Part shown: piece by piece, positions 9,167 to 17,614 of the stretch
Layout of the letters: each line of letters begins with the position of its first letter
Position numbering within the stretch: position 1 is the first letter of the stretch
NCBI RefSeq assembly: GCF_002407245.1
Contig: NZ_CP010681.1
Span: 3,175,001 to 3,239,000, forward strand
Reading direction: 5' to 3'
DNA length: 64,000 bases
Source: Phaeobacter piscinae
Lineage (GTDB): Bacteria > Pseudomonadota > Alphaproteobacteria > Rhodobacterales > Rhodobacteraceae
Notes under the pieces: generated by a model
Seen by the model: the letters and a program-made list of their open reading frames with translations, nothing else
Database searches by the model: none
What the model was told of the DNA's origin: nothing
Position numbers and translations under genes: made by a program

Positions 9167-9370
9167 TCGTGCCATCGCGTCCCCCAATGCGCCTTTTTGT
9201 CCTGTGCCCACAAAAGCACACAGGCAGAGGTGGAATTACATAATCCTGCGCAACAGGCTATGACGAGAGGCCAAAATGACCGACCCTGTGGGAGAGACAC
9301 TCCCCTGACGGCCTTGCTCTTCCTGAGGTTCGTCACCTCCCCCGCTACAGCAGCGGGGGTTCTTTCTTTC
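9167..9370 (+). ncRNA. Candidate structured small RNA
   Basis: A roughly 200-base stretch between pyrF and the convergent NUDIX gene lacks a convincing ORF but shows several stems. They are CCTGTG/CACAGG (9201-9206 with 9219-9224); a long-range pair GAGGTG/CACCTC (9227-9232 with 9334-9339); CCTG/CAGG (9245-9248, 9254-9257); GGCC/GGCC (9269-9272, 9310-9313) enclosing GGGAG/CTCCC (9290-9294, 9300-9304); and an intrinsic terminator at 9339-9370. A TATAAC -10-like element at 9155-9160 would start it near 9167; the -35 (about 9130-9136) is poor. The layout resembles an independent sRNA, with 6S RNA one possibility on size alone, but I recognise no known family. Direction follows from the terminator. 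Confidence 0.42.
9339..9370 (+). terminator. Rho-independent terminator of the RNA candidate
   Basis: An 8-bp stem CCCCCGCT / AGCGGGGG with loop ACAGC is followed by TTCTTTCTTTC. It lies 330 bases past the pyrF terminator, and the next gene (NUDIX) is on the other strand, so it needs its own transcript. Confidence 0.8.
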
Positions 9371-9411
9371 AGGCCCTGCCCCCGTCAACCGAACAGCAGT
9401 CGCGCGCAAAC

Positions 9412-9843
9412 TCATGCGGTGATACTGTCACGCTGCGATAGATAGGCCTGCAGATAACCGGCGAAATGTGGCACCGCCAGATCATGCGCGATGTACCATT
9501 CTGGCGGGACCAACGCCCAGCTCTGCCCTTCATCCCCTAACTGGATGTCTCGCCTTCTCACGGCAGGGAGATGTGCCGCGAAAAACCAGACCACACCGTT
9601 GGGCCGCGCATAGCTGCGCCGCCAAACCAGATCCGCCTCCTGTACGAGCAACCCGACCTCCTCCTTGGTTTCGCGCAGGGCACAGGTTTCCGGTGTTTCC
9701 GCGCCTTCACGACCGCCCCCCGGAAAGTCCCAGTGGCCGGGATAGGGGATGTGCGGATAGGCGTCACGCTCAATGACCAACAGCCTGTCACCGATGAAAA
9801 GCGCAAGCTTGGCTCCGTTGAATGTCATTCCTGCTCTCACCAT
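9412..9843 (-). CDS. NUDIX hydrolase
   Basis: This 143-residue single-domain protein has a complete Nudix box: GGGREGAETPETCALRETKE followed by EVGL, matching Gx5Ex7REUxEExGU. Such enzymes hydrolyse nucleoside diphosphates linked to another group, such as oxidised dNTPs or ADP-sugars. Substrate cannot be read from the sequence. Divergent transcription from dinB, with 100 bases between, would suit a role in nucleotide-pool cleaning, but that is only suggestive. A second ATG (residue 6, at 9828) could be the start; neither has a good ribosome-binding site. Confidence 0.88.
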   Translation of the reverse strand: MVRAGMTFNGAKLALFIGDRLLVIERDAYPHIPYPGHWDFPGGGREGAETPETCALRETKEEVGLLVQEADLVWRRSYARPNGVVWFFAAHLPAVRRRDIQLGDEGQSWALVPPEWYIAHDLAVPHFAGYLQAYLSQRDSITA

Positions 9844-9943
9844 GTCAGATCATCTAAAGACAATTTCCGTGGCAGAGGCTACTCTAAGCCCCCCTGCCGC
9901 ACCATGAGATTCCCTCATCCAACCTTTCCCGGTTTTTGCCCCC

Positions 9944-11293
9944 ATGTCCGACCAGCACCCCATAACGTCTGATCTGACCATATCCGAGGGTCCGGCCGAC
10001 GGCGGCCAAAACCTGCAGGTGCTTTGCCGGGAGTGCCTGTCCCATGGCGTGCTGAAACCCAAAAATGGCAAAACACCAAACCCGAAGCGCTGCCCAAGCT
10101 GCCAAAGTCCGCGTATTAAAGCACATTCTGAGCTGTTCTCGCTCTCGATTGCACATATGGACTGTGATGCGTTCTATGCCAGCGTTGAAAAACGCGACAA
10201 TCCAGATCTCGCCGACAAACCGGTGGTGATCGGTGGTGGGCGGCGGGGCGTGGTCTCCACCGCCTGCTATGTTGCGCGCATTCGGGGTGTCCGCTCCGCG
10301 ATGCCCATGTTTCAGGCGCTGAAGCTCTGCCCGGATGCGGTGGTGATCAAGCCTCGTATGAACGTCTATGTCGATGTCAGCCGCCAGATCCGTGCCATGA
10401 TGGATGAGCTGACCCCGGATGTTGAACCCTTGTCGCTGGATGAGGCGTTCATGGATCTGTCGGGCACCCAACGTCTGCATGGCGCGCCGCCTGCGGTGAT
10501 GCTCGCACGGCTGGTCAAACGCATGAAGGATGAGCTGGGTGTGACCGGATCCATTGGGCTGTCGCACAATAAATTCCTGGCCAAGGTGGCCTCCGATCTG
10601 GACAAACCGCGCGGATTTTCGGTGATTGGCGCGGCTGAAACCTCGGAATTTCTGAAGGATAAACCGGTGCGCCTGATCTGGGGCATTGGTCCCGCCGCGC
10701 AGGCCTCACTCGACAAGGCCGGGATTCGCAGCTTTTCCGACCTTCTCAGGTGGGAGCGGACCGACCTAAATGCCCGCTTCGGTTCGATGGGAGAGCGGCT
10801 TTGGCATCTCGCGCGTGGCCAGGACCGGCGCCGCGTCTCCTCCAATGCACCCATCAAATCCATCTCAAATGAGACCACTTTCTTTGAAGATACGGCCAGT
10901 CTTGAGGTGCTTGACGGCCATTTGTGGCGGTTGGCAGAGAAGGTTTCCGACCGTGCCAAGGCGCGGCAACTGGCCGGACGCGTGGTGACGCTGAAGCTGA
11001 AACGCGCAAATCACAGTAGCCTCACCCGGAGGCACTCCCTGCGCGACGCCACGCAGATCGCCGACACCATTTATCGCACCGCCCGTGCCCTGCTGGATCA
11101 GGTTGGCAACGAAGGTCCCTACCGGCTGCTTGGCTGTGGCATTTCCGATCTGGTCCCGGAAACCCAGGCCGATATCACCGGTGATCTGCTCGACCCTCAG
11201 GCGGGTCAGCGCGCCAAAGCCGAGCGCGCGACAGATGCCATTCGCGAACGTTTTGGCAAATCTGCCATCCAGAAAGGTCGCGCCCTTCGCTAA
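9944..11293 (+). CDS. dinB: DNA polymerase IV (DinB) with N-terminal zinc ribbon
   Basis: This 449-residue Y-family polymerase performs error-prone lesion bypass. Catalytic carboxylates are visible in MDCDAFYASVE (palm) and SLDEAFMDL. The GLSHNKFLAKVASDLDKP stretch (palm/fingers) and WGIGPAAQ (thumb HhH) follow, then the little-finger domain. Unlike E. coli DinB (351 residues), it carries about 65 extra N-terminal residues with Cys28, Cys31, Cys50 and Cys53 in two CxxC pairs, a predicted zinc ribbon seen in some alphaproteobacterial DinB proteins. No beta-clamp motif was assigned. I saw no obvious alphaproteobacterial LexA box (GTTC-N7-GTTC) just upstream. Confidence 0.95.
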   Translation: MSDQHPITSDLTISEGPADGGQNLQVLCRECLSHGVLKPKNGKTPNPKRCPSCQSPRIKAHSELFSLSIAHMDCDAFYASVEKRDNPDLADKPVVIGGGRRGVVSTACYVARIRGVRSAMPMFQALKLCPDAVVIKPRMNVYVDVSRQIRAMMDELTPDVEPLSLDEAFMDLSGTQRLHGAPPAVMLARLVKRMKDELGVTGSIGLSHNKFLAKVASDLDKPRGFSVIGAAETSEFLKDKPVRLIWGIGPAAQASLDKAGIRSFSDLLRWERTDLNARFGSMGERLWHLARGQDRRRVSSNAPIKSISNETTFFEDTASLEVLDGHLWRLAEKVSDRAKARQLAGRVVTLKLKRANHSSLTRRHSLRDATQIADTIYRTARALLDQVGNEGPYRLLGCGISDLVPETQADITGDLLDPQAGQRAKAERATDAIRERFGKSAIQKGRALR

Positions 11294-11305
11294 CAGCGGC
11301 CAGAC

Positions 11306-12166
11306 TTACTCCGCTGCGAGAGGCACCGGATCACAATTCAGTCGCGACAGTTCCGCAATCACATCGGTCAGCACCATCTGCAGCGCGGCAAAATCAGCGG
11401 TTTTTTCCACGCGCGCCTCATTCATGTAGAGGCTCCGATCAATTTCGACCTGCACTGCATGTTGCGCACGCGATGGGCGACCATAGGTTTGCGTAATATA
11501 GGCTCCCGCAAAGGGGGTGTTGCGCGCCACGCGCAGCCCGGCGCCGACAAACGCCGCTTCGACCCGGTCCATAACCTCGGAGGAGGCGGCAGCGCCGAAC
11601 CTGTCCCCCAGCACGACATCAGGCAGCCCAGCCCCCCGGCGCCCGGCAGCAGATATCGCCTCATGCGGCATCGAATGGCAGTCAATCAGCACCGCCTGTC
11701 CAAACCCGATCCGCGCCTGATCCAGAAGCTGCTGCAATGCAGCGTGATATGGCCGCCAATAGGAGGCGATCCGCTGACTCGCCTCGCTCTGGCTCAGCTT
11801 GCCACGATAGATCGCCCGCCCATGGGCCACCACACGTGGTACCACGCCCAGCCCCGAAGCCACCCGCGGGTTCTGCCCGCGTTTGATGACCCCCTCAATC
11901 AGCGCCGGGTCCAGCTCTTCTGTGGAACGGTTGAGATCGACATAGGCGCGGGGCGCCCGCGCCGTCAGCAGGGGCATTCCGAATCGCGGCGCGGCTGCGA
12001 ACAGCTGATCAACAAAGGCGTCTTCCGAACTGCGCAGCTGCAAAGGATCAAGAATCGTCTGCGCCAGAAACGCCGCGCTGTAGTCCGATCCGCTGTGCGG
12101 CGAGGCAAAAACAACCCCAGACCGCAATTCCTGTGGCATTTCCACCAAATATACTTTGTCAGACAT
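11306..12166 (-). CDS. N-formylglutamate amidohydrolase family protein
   Basis: This 286-residue protein matches the N-formylglutamate amidohydrolase (HutG/FGase) family: FASPHSGSDY near the N-terminus, SSEDAFVDQL, the YVDLNRSTEELD segment and the metal-binding LIDCHSMPHE motif. Such enzymes hydrolyse N-formyl-L-glutamate to formate and glutamate at the end of one histidine-degradation route. No other hut genes are in the window, so its physiological substrate is uncertain. It converges with dinB, only 12 bases separating the stops. Confidence 0.9.
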   Translation of the reverse strand: MSDKVYLVEMPQELRSGVVFASPHSGSDYSAAFLAQTILDPLQLRSSEDAFVDQLFAAAPRFGMPLLTARAPRAYVDLNRSTEELDPALIEGVIKRGQNPRVASGLGVVPRVVAHGRAIYRGKLSQSEASQRIASYWRPYHAALQQLLDQARIGFGQAVLIDCHSMPHEAISAAGRRGAGLPDVVLGDRFGAAASSEVMDRVEAAFVGAGLRVARNTPFAGAYITQTYGRPSRAQHAVQVEIDRSLYMNEARVEKTADFAALQMVLTDVIAELSRLNCDPVPLAAE

Positions 12167-12230
12167 GCAGGCTCCGGCCGATCAGATACAAGAAACAGCA
12201 TAGACAGGAAATTTCTGCGGTCAAAAGCTC

Positions 12231-12258
12231 TTGCACCCCTCTCCGACTCATTTTATAG
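12231..12258 (+). promoter_or_regulatory. Putative sigma-70 promoter of tRNA-Val
   Basis: TTGCAC (12231-12236) and TTATAG (12253-12258) are 16 bases apart. They would start transcription near 12265, about 60 bases ahead of the mature tRNA. No other element in the 159-base gap fits as well. Confidence 0.5.
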
Positions 12259-12325
12259 ACCCCTCACCGGCGCGGTCATCCGCGCCCCTTTCAATTTGGG
12301 GCCGGCCGAAAGCGTAGGTATTCAT

Positions 12326-12400
12326 GGGCGATTAGCTCAGTGGTAGAGCACTTCGTTGACATCGAAGGGGTCACAAGTTCGAACCTTGTATCGCCCACCA
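12326..12400 (+). tRNA. tRNA-Val (anticodon GAC)
   Basis: This is a full cloverleaf of 75 bases. Acceptor GGGCGAT pairs with ATCGCCC. The D-arm holds TAGCTCAGTGGTAGAGC. The anticodon stem CTTCG/CGAAG frames loop TTGACAT with GAC at 12358-12360. The T-loop is TTCGAAC. The 3' CCA is encoded. GAC reads GUC/GUU valine codons. rpmJ starts 78 bases downstream with no clear promoter between, so the two may share a transcript. Confidence 0.97.
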
Positions 12401-12478
12401 TGAATTCATTGCTCTGGTCCAACGATCGGAGCCCCGCAACCCAGGCGCTGGTTCGCGCCGCAGAACAGGAGATAGGCC

Positions 12479-12604
12479 ATGAAGGTCAAGAACTCGCTCC
12501 GCTCGCTCAAGAACCGGCACCGTGATTGCCGCGTTGTGCGTCGCAAGGGCCGTGTCTATGTGATCAACAAGACCCAGCGCCGCTTTAAAGCACGCCAGGG
12601 CTGA
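12479..12604 (+). CDS. rpmJ: Ribosomal protein bL36 (zinc-free type)
   Basis: This 41-residue protein begins [17 protein letters not shown] and ends RRFKARQG, a typical alphaproteobacterial L36. It has only one cysteine (Cys17), so it lacks the C-C-C-H zinc site and belongs to the C-minus (zinc-independent) paralogue class. CAGGAGATAGG gives a strong ribosome-binding site. It is a component of the large ribosomal subunit. It sits downstream of tRNA-Val and ends at a strong terminator. Confidence 0.96.
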   Translation: MKVKNSLRSLKNRHRDCRVVRRKGRVYVINKTQRRFKARQG

Positions 12605-12630
12605 TTGCCAGACGCAGCTTAGCTGATTTG

Positions 12631-12660
12631 AAAACCGCATCTTCGGATGCGGTTTTTTTA
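12631..12660 (+). terminator. Rho-independent terminator of rpmJ
   Basis: The stem AAACCGCATC / GATGCGGTTT has a TTCG tetraloop and is followed by TTTTTTA, a textbook intrinsic terminator. Confidence 0.93.
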
Positions 12661-12765
12661 TTTTGTCCCCCTCACATCGCCACAAATAACCAGGTCGCAG
12701 AGGCCTGCGTCTTTTTCTGATTCTTTTTGTCGGTTTTGCTTTGCAATTGTGCTGAAACTCTTTAT

Positions 12766-12778
12766 CTGAGCAAATCAG
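12766..12778. promoter_or_regulatory. Interrupted palindrome upstream of the iron-binding protein gene
   Basis: CTGA-N5-TCAG sits about 60 bases before the start codon, just after a possible -35/-10 pair (TTGCAA at 12741, ATCTGA near 12764). Its position over a likely -10 region suggests an operator for an iron-responsive repressor such as Irr, RirA or Fur. The match to any specific consensus is poor. Confidence 0.25.
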
Positions 12779-12835
12779 TCGGGTTCGACGCCACTGGCCA
12801 AGACCCCTGAGTGTTTTGAATAGATGGGATGTACC

Positions 12836-13852
12836 ATGCTGAAATCGACCACCATTCTTGCAGGCGCCTTGGTCGCCGCCGTCGCAACATCTGCCGCTGC
12901 CGAGGGTGAGCTGAACCTCTACTCCTCGCGCCACTATGATACCGACGAACGTCTCTACTCTGATTTTGAAGAGGCCACCGGCATCACCATCAACCGCATC
13001 GAAGGCAAAGCCGACGAGCTGATCGCCCGCATGAGCGCCGAGGGTGCGAACTCTCCCGCCGACATTCTGCTGACGGTCGACACCTCTCGCCTTGCCCGCG
13101 CCAAGAACGAAGGCCTGCTGCAGGCCATCGACAGCGACACACTGGAAGCCCGCGTTCCCGGTTATCTGCAGGATGCAGACAACCAGTGGTTCGGTTTCTC
13201 GCAGCGCGCGCGCATCATCTTCTTTGACAAAGCAGACGTCGCCAACCCGCCAAAAACCTATCTCGATCTCGCAGATCCCGCCTACAAAGGTCAGGTCTGC
13301 ATCCGGTCGTCGACCAACACCTACAACCAGACCCTGCTGGCCTCGATCGTCACCCATCACGGTGAAGAGGCCGCAACCGACTGGGCAAAAGGCGTCGTTG
13401 CCAACATGGCCCGCGCACCGCAGGGTGGTGACACCGACCAGCTGCGCGGCATCGTCTCTGGCGAATGCGAAATCGCAGTCGGCAACAGCTACTACTTCGC
13501 CCGCTCCATCCGCAAAGACGTGAAAGGCCTCTCAGCAGATCGCGACATGATCGGTTGGGTCTTCCCTGCGCAGGATGCAGAAGGCGCGCATATGAACCTG
13601 TCCGGCGGTGGTGTGGCGGTAAACGCCCCCAACAAAGACAACGCGGTAAAGTTCCTGGAATACCTCGCCTCCGATCAGGCACAGCAGTATTTCTCCGCTG
13701 GCAATGACGAATACCCTGCGGTTCCCGGCGTTGCTCTGGCCCCCAGCATCGCCGCACTTGGTCACTTCAAACCGGATGATGTTCAGCTGTCCGACGTGGC
13801 CAAGAACATCCCCACCGCCCAGAAAATCTTCAATCAGGTGGGCTGGGAATAA
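12836..13852 (+). CDS. Ferric-iron ABC transporter substrate-binding protein
   Basis: From ATG 12836 it has 338 residues; an in-frame ATG four codons earlier is less likely. A Sec signal peptide (about 1-22, ending ATSAAA) precedes a mature protein starting near EGELNLYSSRHYDTDE, which is the AfuA/FbpA/FutA fold. The adjacent tyrosines in GNSYYFARS are the expected ferric-iron ligands, and RSSTNTYNQ is a further family motif. It captures Fe(III) in the periplasm for an ABC importer. The matching two-domain permease lies 1.8 kb away on the other strand (15684-17417); no ATPase of this system is in the window. Confidence 0.92.
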   Translation: MLKSTTILAGALVAAVATSAAAEGELNLYSSRHYDTDERLYSDFEEATGITINRIEGKADELIARMSAEGANSPADILLTVDTSRLARAKNEGLLQAIDSDTLEARVPGYLQDADNQWFGFSQRARIIFFDKADVANPPKTYLDLADPAYKGQVCIRSSTNTYNQTLLASIVTHHGEEAATDWAKGVVANMARAPQGGDTDQLRGIVSGECEIAVGNSYYFARSIRKDVKGLSADRDMIGWVFPAQDAEGAHMNLSGGGVAVNAPNKDNAVKFLEYLASDQAQQYFSAGNDEYPAVPGVALAPSIAALGHFKPDDVQLSDVAKNIPTAQKIFNQVGWE

Positions 13853-13899
13853 TCCCCCCAGTGGGACGACCGGCGCATATGCGTCATTGATCTAAAGAT

Positions 13900-13932
13900 A
13901 AAGGCGCAGGAAATTTTCCTGCGCCTTTGTTG
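13900..13932 (+). terminator. Terminator of the iron-binding protein gene
   Basis: A near-perfect palindrome AAAGGCGCAGGAAA / TTTTCCTGCGCCTTT is followed by GTTGTTCTG. It lies 48 bases past the stop codon and before the convergent DUF2938 gene, which it may also serve. Confidence 0.8.
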
Positions 13933-13957
13933 TTCTGAAGGACGCACTGCAACCGAC

Positions 13958-14542
13958 CTACTCTGCCGGTGAAACCTGATCCTCAGATCCGGACTGACCC
14001 TTGGGCGCCAGACGGGACAGGCCATACGCCACCACATACAGCCCCAGCCCGAACGAGAAATGCGACATCAGGCTCTTCAGCCGCGCGGCATCCGGATTGG
14101 GTTTGTTTGCCGCCATGATACCCGCGCCCAGTGCCGGCTGCAGGATGAAGAACGGGGCCACTACCGTCACCAGACCAAAGAGAATCGGTGCAACCGGCCC
14201 CGGCTGCAGCAGTTGACGCTGCCCACCAACCGCCACGAAGACCGCCGCGAAGATCACGCCAACACTGTAGTGTGCAGTCCAGCCCAGTGCGGCCTCATTC
14301 GCCACCGGCGCCGCCTTGCGGATACTGTCGTGGGTGAACACCCCCTCAGGCATATGGCCAAGCCAGCGCCCGACCACCGCAAAATTGCTTTGCGGAACAC
14401 CAAACAACCCATCGGCGGCAATCGCCCAGAGATCCATGAAGGCCGTCGCCCCCAGCCCCAACAGGACAATGCGAATAATCAATTCATTGCGGTTCAACAC
14501 GGCTTCCATCCCTTTTTCATGGTTTTGCTGCCCGGCGGACAA
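13958..14542 (-). CDS. DUF2938 membrane protein
   Basis: The open frame gives 194 residues from a TTG at 14542; the ATG at 14509 (MEAVLNRNE) is an equally possible start giving 183 residues. Four hydrophobic helices are visible, and the family motifs GRWLGHMPEG, GWTAHYSVGV and FFILQPALGAG match DUF2938, a family of small inner-membrane proteins without known function. It is transcribed divergently from the CobW-type gene across a 254-base gap. The function is not assigned. Confidence 0.8.
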   Translation of the reverse strand: MSAGQQNHEKGMEAVLNRNELIIRIVLLGLGATAFMDLWAIAADGLFGVPQSNFAVVGRWLGHMPEGVFTHDSIRKAAPVANEAALGWTAHYSVGVIFAAVFVAVGGQRQLLQPGPVAPILFGLVTVVAPFFILQPALGAGIMAANKPNPDAARLKSLMSHFSFGLGLYVVAYGLSRLAPKGQSGSEDQVSPAE

Positions 14543-14796
14543 AGCCCCTCTCGGGTCCCCGTGATTTTAGGGCGACCCCGCTGCCTATCGCCAATCGCAT
14601 TGTCTGAGGTGCCCCCCCAACAAAGCGGATACGCCATAACTCAATCGCGGTATTTGCTGCCGATACCAACTTGAACAGACGTCGCGCCGTGGGTGGACGG
14701 ACGGGATAAGACCACCTATAGCTGCAGCCCGAATTCAGTGATGCAGAGCGGGGGACGAGCCATGCGTGACCATATCATTCCATTGGGGCGCACCCG

Positions 14797-15663
14797 ATGA
14801 ACCGAATCCCCGTCACCATCATCAGCGGCTATCTTGGCGCAGGCAAAACCACCCTGATCAACCGTCTCCTGAGCGAGGATCACGGGCTGCGCCTAACGGT
14901 ATTGGTCAATGATTTCGGCCGCATCAACATTGATGAAAGCCTTCTTCAAGATGCCAATTCACAGACCATCGCGCTTAGCAATGGCTGCGTCTGCTGCACG
15001 CTAGGGGAAGATCTGACCGCCGCGTTGCACCGCGTTCTGGCAGAAGAGAGCCACCCGGATCACATCGTGATCGAGGCCAGCGGCCTCTCCGATCCGGTGG
15101 CCATCGCCAACACCGTGGTGAACGAAGCTCAGCTGTCCTACGGCGGGATCATCACCGTTGCCGACGGTGAAAACCTCTCAGATCTCCTTGGCGATGATCT
15201 CTTGCGTGATCAGGCAAGCCAGCAGATCCGGGCCGCAGATCTGGTGCTGATCAGCAAATGTGACGCCCCGTCGAGCGTGGTTATGGAGCAGCTGAGCGCG
15301 CTTGGCGCCCGCACGCCAACACTTTTGGCAGACGCTCCTATTGCCGATCTCCTGTTTGACGTGTTGCCTTTGCCTGTGGGCAGGACCAGTGAGAAATCCG
15401 CCCATCATGCCTATGCCACCTGGCACCATCGCAGCACCGCCCCCATGGACCGCTGCCGCTTGGGTGACAAACTGGCGAACCGGCCCGATGGCCTTTACCG
15501 GATGAAGGGCTTTGTGCTGACCAACGGCGGCGGGTATGAGCTGCATGTGGTTGGCCGACAGGTCTCTGCCAAACGCTGCGAGGCGGAAGAAACCGTGCTT
15601 GTTGCCCTTGGCCCCGCGGTCCGGATCTCCCGCGAAGATATTGAGGATTGGTGGCACAGCTGA
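14797..15663 (+). CDS. CobW/G3E-family GTPase (metallochaperone-like)
   Basis: This 288-residue protein is somewhat short for the family (usually 320-400 with a full CobW_C domain). It has Walker A GYLGAGKTT, Walker B region IEASGLSDP, the metal-site motif NGCVCCTL (CxCC), and the base-recognition motif SKCDAP in place of NKxD, an altered guanine-binding residue. Family members deliver Zn, Co or Ni, or act in nitrile hydratase and cobalamin metalation. Its closeness to iron-uptake genes suggests metal homeostasis, but which metal is not clear. Confidence 0.88.
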   Translation: MNRIPVTIISGYLGAGKTTLINRLLSEDHGLRLTVLVNDFGRINIDESLLQDANSQTIALSNGCVCCTLGEDLTAALHRVLAEESHPDHIVIEASGLSDPVAIANTVVNEAQLSYGGIITVADGENLSDLLGDDLLRDQASQQIRAADLVLISKCDAPSSVVMEQLSALGARTPTLLADAPIADLLFDVLPLPVGRTSEKSAHHAYATWHHRSTAPMDRCRLGDKLANRPDGLYRMKGFVLTNGGGYELHVVGRQVSAKRCEAEETVLVALGPAVRISREDIEDWWHS

Positions 15664-15683
15664 GCCACCAAAGGAGGCCGCAC

Positions 15684-17417
15684 TTAGCTGCGCCGCCCCA
15701 CCTGCCGACAGATCAGGATCACCGGCAACAGGCCAACCAGCATGATCACCAGCGAGGGTACCGCCGCGCCTTCAAGCCGCTCGTCCGATGCCAGGCGATA
15801 GGCCTGAACCGCCAGCGTATCATAGTTGAAAGGACGCATGATCAGCGTCGCAGGCAGCTCCTTCATCACATCGACAAAGACAATCAGCAAAGCGGTCATC
15901 AGGCTGGGCGTCAGGATCGGCAGATGCACCCGGCGCAGCATACCCAGCGGGCTTTGCCCCAGCGAACGCGCAGCAGCGTCCATATTGGCATGCACCGTGG
16001 ATTGCCCGCCCTCATAGGCGCCCAAGGCCGCCGCCAGAAAGCGCACCATATAAGCGGCCACCAGCAGCCAGATCGACCCGGTGATCAGCAGGCCGGTCCG
16101 GATCTCGAAATTCGCCCGCATCCAGGCATCAAGAACGTTGTCAAAGGCTGCAAACGGCACCATCAGCCCGACCGCAATCACCCCGCCCGGCACCGCATAC
16201 CCCAACCGCGAGACATGCCCCGCCAACGCAGAGGGCCGACCCGGCCGCAGACGCTGATAAAACCCAAGGCAAACTGCTGCGACCACCGTCAGGATGGCCG
16301 CCGTCATCGCCAATGTAATCGAGTTCTGCAGGAACCCGAGATAGCGTTTGCTCAGCAGGGTCTGCTCCGACTCCATCCCCATCTGTGCCAGAATCACAAC
16401 TGGCAACAAGAACCCCAAGAGAACCGGCAGGGCACAGAGACCAAACGCCAGAACCGCCTTAAACCCACGCAAATCCACCGGTGGCATCTTGGCCTGATGC
16501 TTGCCTGCATGATGATAGCGCGCCCGTCCGCGTGTGGCCCGTTCCGCAACTGCCAAGGTCAAGGCAAACCCAAGCAGACATAGCGCCAACTGCGCCGCAC
16601 CAGCCCGGTCAGCCAGAGAAAACCAGCTGGTATAAATCCCGGTGGCAAAGGTCTGCACGCCGAAATAACTCACGGTACCGAAATCAGCGATGGTCTCCAT
16701 GACAGCCAGCAGAACACCGGACGCGATCGCGGGGCGCGCCATCGGCAGGCTGACCCGCCAGAATGCCTGCAGAGAGGTATTGCCAAGCGCACGCGCCGCC
16801 AGAAAGGCCCCCGCGCTTTGCTGCAGAAACGCAGCCCGCGCCAACAGGTAAACATAGGGGTAAAGCACCAGCACCAGCATCACCGCCGCCCCTCCGACAG
16901 AACGGATTTCCGGGAACCAATAGTCGCGCGGCCCCCAGCCGGTCACCTGTCGCAATGTCGTCTGCACAACGCCGGGGTGATCCAGAACAAAGGTATAGGC
17001 ATAGGCCAACACATAGGCCGGGAAGGCCAGCGGCAGGATCAGCACGACCTCCATTACGCGCACACCTGGGAAGCGGGTCATCGTCACCAGCCAGGCCGCA
17101 CCCACACCGACCATTCCGGTTCCTAGCGCCACCAGCAGGACCAGTACCAATGTGGTTCCGGCATACCCCGGCAACACCGTGTCCATCAGGTGCCGGATCG
17201 TCTCTGTCCCGCCTGTCAGAGCCGCAAGGCTCACCGCCAGCATTGGCAATAGGCACGCCAGGGCCACCACCCAACCGACAGTGGCGAACAGCGCACCACC
17301 GGGTTTCTTTCGTCGCGCCCGACGGCCGCTTGGGCCTGCAACGGATGGCACAGCGCCTGCGGCGGCGACACGCTCAGCCTCTGCTGTTACGGGTGAAATA
17401 GGTGTGATCTTTGGCAT
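15684..17417 (-). CDS. Iron(III) ABC transporter permease (FbpB-like, two fused domains)
   Basis: This 577-residue inner-membrane protein has about twelve helices arranged as two tandem binding-protein-dependent permease domains. Each carries an EAA-type cytoplasmic loop: AARALGNTSLQAFWRVSLPMARPA in the first half and AARSLGQSPLGMLRRVHLP in the second. The residues before the first helix (about 1-45) are Ala/Arg/Lys-rich and cytoplasmic. This is the FbpB/FutB architecture for ferric iron. The cognate binding protein is likely the gene at 12836-13852. No ATPase gene adjoins, so it must be supplied from elsewhere. Its stop and that of the CobW-type gene converge, 20 bases apart. Confidence 0.9.
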   Translation of the reverse strand: MPKITPISPVTAEAERVAAAGAVPSVAGPSGRRARRKKPGGALFATVGWVVALACLLPMLAVSLAALTGGTETIRHLMDTVLPGYAGTTLVLVLLVALGTGMVGVGAAWLVTMTRFPGVRVMEVVLILPLAFPAYVLAYAYTFVLDHPGVVQTTLRQVTGWGPRDYWFPEIRSVGGAAVMLVLVLYPYVYLLARAAFLQQSAGAFLAARALGNTSLQAFWRVSLPMARPAIASGVLLAVMETIADFGTVSYFGVQTFATGIYTSWFSLADRAGAAQLALCLLGFALTLAVAERATRGRARYHHAGKHQAKMPPVDLRGFKAVLAFGLCALPVLLGFLLPVVILAQMGMESEQTLLSKRYLGFLQNSITLAMTAAILTVVAAVCLGFYQRLRPGRPSALAGHVSRLGYAVPGGVIAVGLMVPFAAFDNVLDAWMRANFEIRTGLLITGSIWLLVAAYMVRFLAAALGAYEGGQSTVHANMDAAARSLGQSPLGMLRRVHLPILTPSLMTALLIVFVDVMKELPATLIMRPFNYDTLAVQAYRLASDERLEGAAVPSLVIMLVGLLPVILICRQVGRRS

Positions 17418-17614
17418 GAATGCAGGACTACCTCAGTGCAGCCCTCTATTTCGATCATTTTCGTCGGAAATGCCAGCAACAATGGCAAAGCGCAGCCATT
17501 CGCCGCGCCCGCATACGTCACTGTGCTTGGCGAACCCAAAACTGGCGCAACCGGAGGGAGGAACCCGGTTGCGCCAGATATACCCGGATCGGGTGGTCCC
17601 CACAGGACAGGGGA

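Noticed and set aside
12326..12400. An integration (att) site at the tRNA gene
   Set aside because: The tRNA is intact, no integrase gene or repeated 3' end is seen, and both flanks are core genes.
12371..13360. A 329-codon minus-strand frame
   Set aside because: It runs antisense through tRNA-Val, rpmJ and the ferric-binding protein gene, all of which are clear.
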